In this document: positions 63,846 to 64,000 of the stretch, piece after piece | How positions within the stretch are numbered: position 1 is the stretch's first letter | How the letters are laid out: each line of letters begins with the position of its first letter | Source of the DNA: Euleptes europaea | Lineage: Eukaryota; Chordata; Lepidosauria; Squamata; Sphaerodactylidae | Direction of reading: 5' to 3' | Length of the DNA: 64,000 bases | Assembly (NCBI RefSeq): GCF_029931775.1 | Contig: NC_079325.1 | Location: 51,568,286-51,632,285 of the forward strand | Program-made: the position numbers and the translations under genes | The notes under the pieces: model-generated | What the model was told of the DNA's origin: nothing | Seen by the model: the letters and a program-made list of their open reading frames with translations, nothing else | The model's database searches: none

Positions 63846-64000
63846 ACCTAGAGCATCCCGTAAAGTTGTTGGCAGAGTAATTAACACGCCGACTTGTGAC
63901 CCAACGTCTTGTTTAGTTCAGGCCCTACACAATCAGTGATCAAAAAGCCCTGGGTGTGAATGCAAAGCGCTTCTGCCTGTGCCTATGGGAAGTTGCCAGT

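Larger units (their letters stand above)
30556..64000 (-). other. AK8: Probable AK8 intron(s), repeat-filled
   Basis: No coding exon with recognisable similarity was found on either strand here. Because AK8 lacks its first roughly 360 codons in this window, the simplest reading is one or more very long AK8 introns continuing past 64 kb. The stretch is dominated by SINEs, hAT MITEs, LINE tails and Penelope-like elements, with a few repeat-free blocks listed separately. Confidence 0.5.

Noticed and set aside
1-64000. CRISPR arrays, bacterial operons or prophage
   Set aside because: The window has introns, SINEs and vertebrate genes throughout; no regularly spaced short direct repeats were seen.

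Overview
The window looks like lizard (squamate reptile) nuclear DNA. The evidence is a pair of vertebrate genes with introns, Bov-B, CR1/L2-like and L1 LINE tails, a Sauria-type SINE, a 5S rRNA-derived SINE, two abundant tRNA-derived SINE families, many small hAT-type elements and Penelope-like elements. I cannot name the species.

Left part (about 2.3-15.4 kb): the complete coding region of GTF3C4 (TFIIIC 90 kDa subunit, a RNA polymerase III factor) lies on the + strand in five exons. They join to 829 codons with consensus splice sites throughout. The first exon sits in a GC-rich, TATA-less promoter with an NRF1-type site. About 12 kb past exon 2, at 20876-21157, lies a decayed copy of the middle of that exon.

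Middle part (25.4-30.6 kb): the last two coding exons of AK8 (adenylate kinase 8) lie on the - strand, facing GTF3C4. This GTF3C4-AK8 neighbourhood matches other vertebrates. I found no further AK8 exon up to 64 kb, so the right half is probably a long AK8 intron or introns, with the upstream exons outside the window. Several AT-rich, homeodomain-site-rich, repeat-free blocks (about 17.7, 22.1-22.5, 41.9-43.3, 45.1-45.5 and 57.9-58.2 kb) look like conserved non-coding regulatory elements.

Much of the rest is layered mobile DNA whose insertion order can be read from target-site duplications (TSDs). Examples are an L1 inside a hAT, a solo LTR inside a hAT MITE, SINEs inside SINEs, and a Penelope-like element (PLE) with long inverted arms inside a MITE.

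The most striking theme is a set of foldback elements (21-238, 4320-5049, 16660-16878, 61608-61810). Their arms carry sequences matching the hammerhead ribozyme core in opposite orientations. A near full-length PLE with inverted arms (48779-52655), a PLE 3' fragment (61385-62140) followed by its own hammerhead-like motif, and a further hammerhead-like motif at 24.3 kb sit in the same window. I infer that the foldbacks are non-autonomous, arms-only relatives of PLEs. Another notable feature is a roughly 1 kb composite block (Bov-B plus two MITEs) present twice in inverted orientation (37872-38857 and 53891-54879) with few differences.
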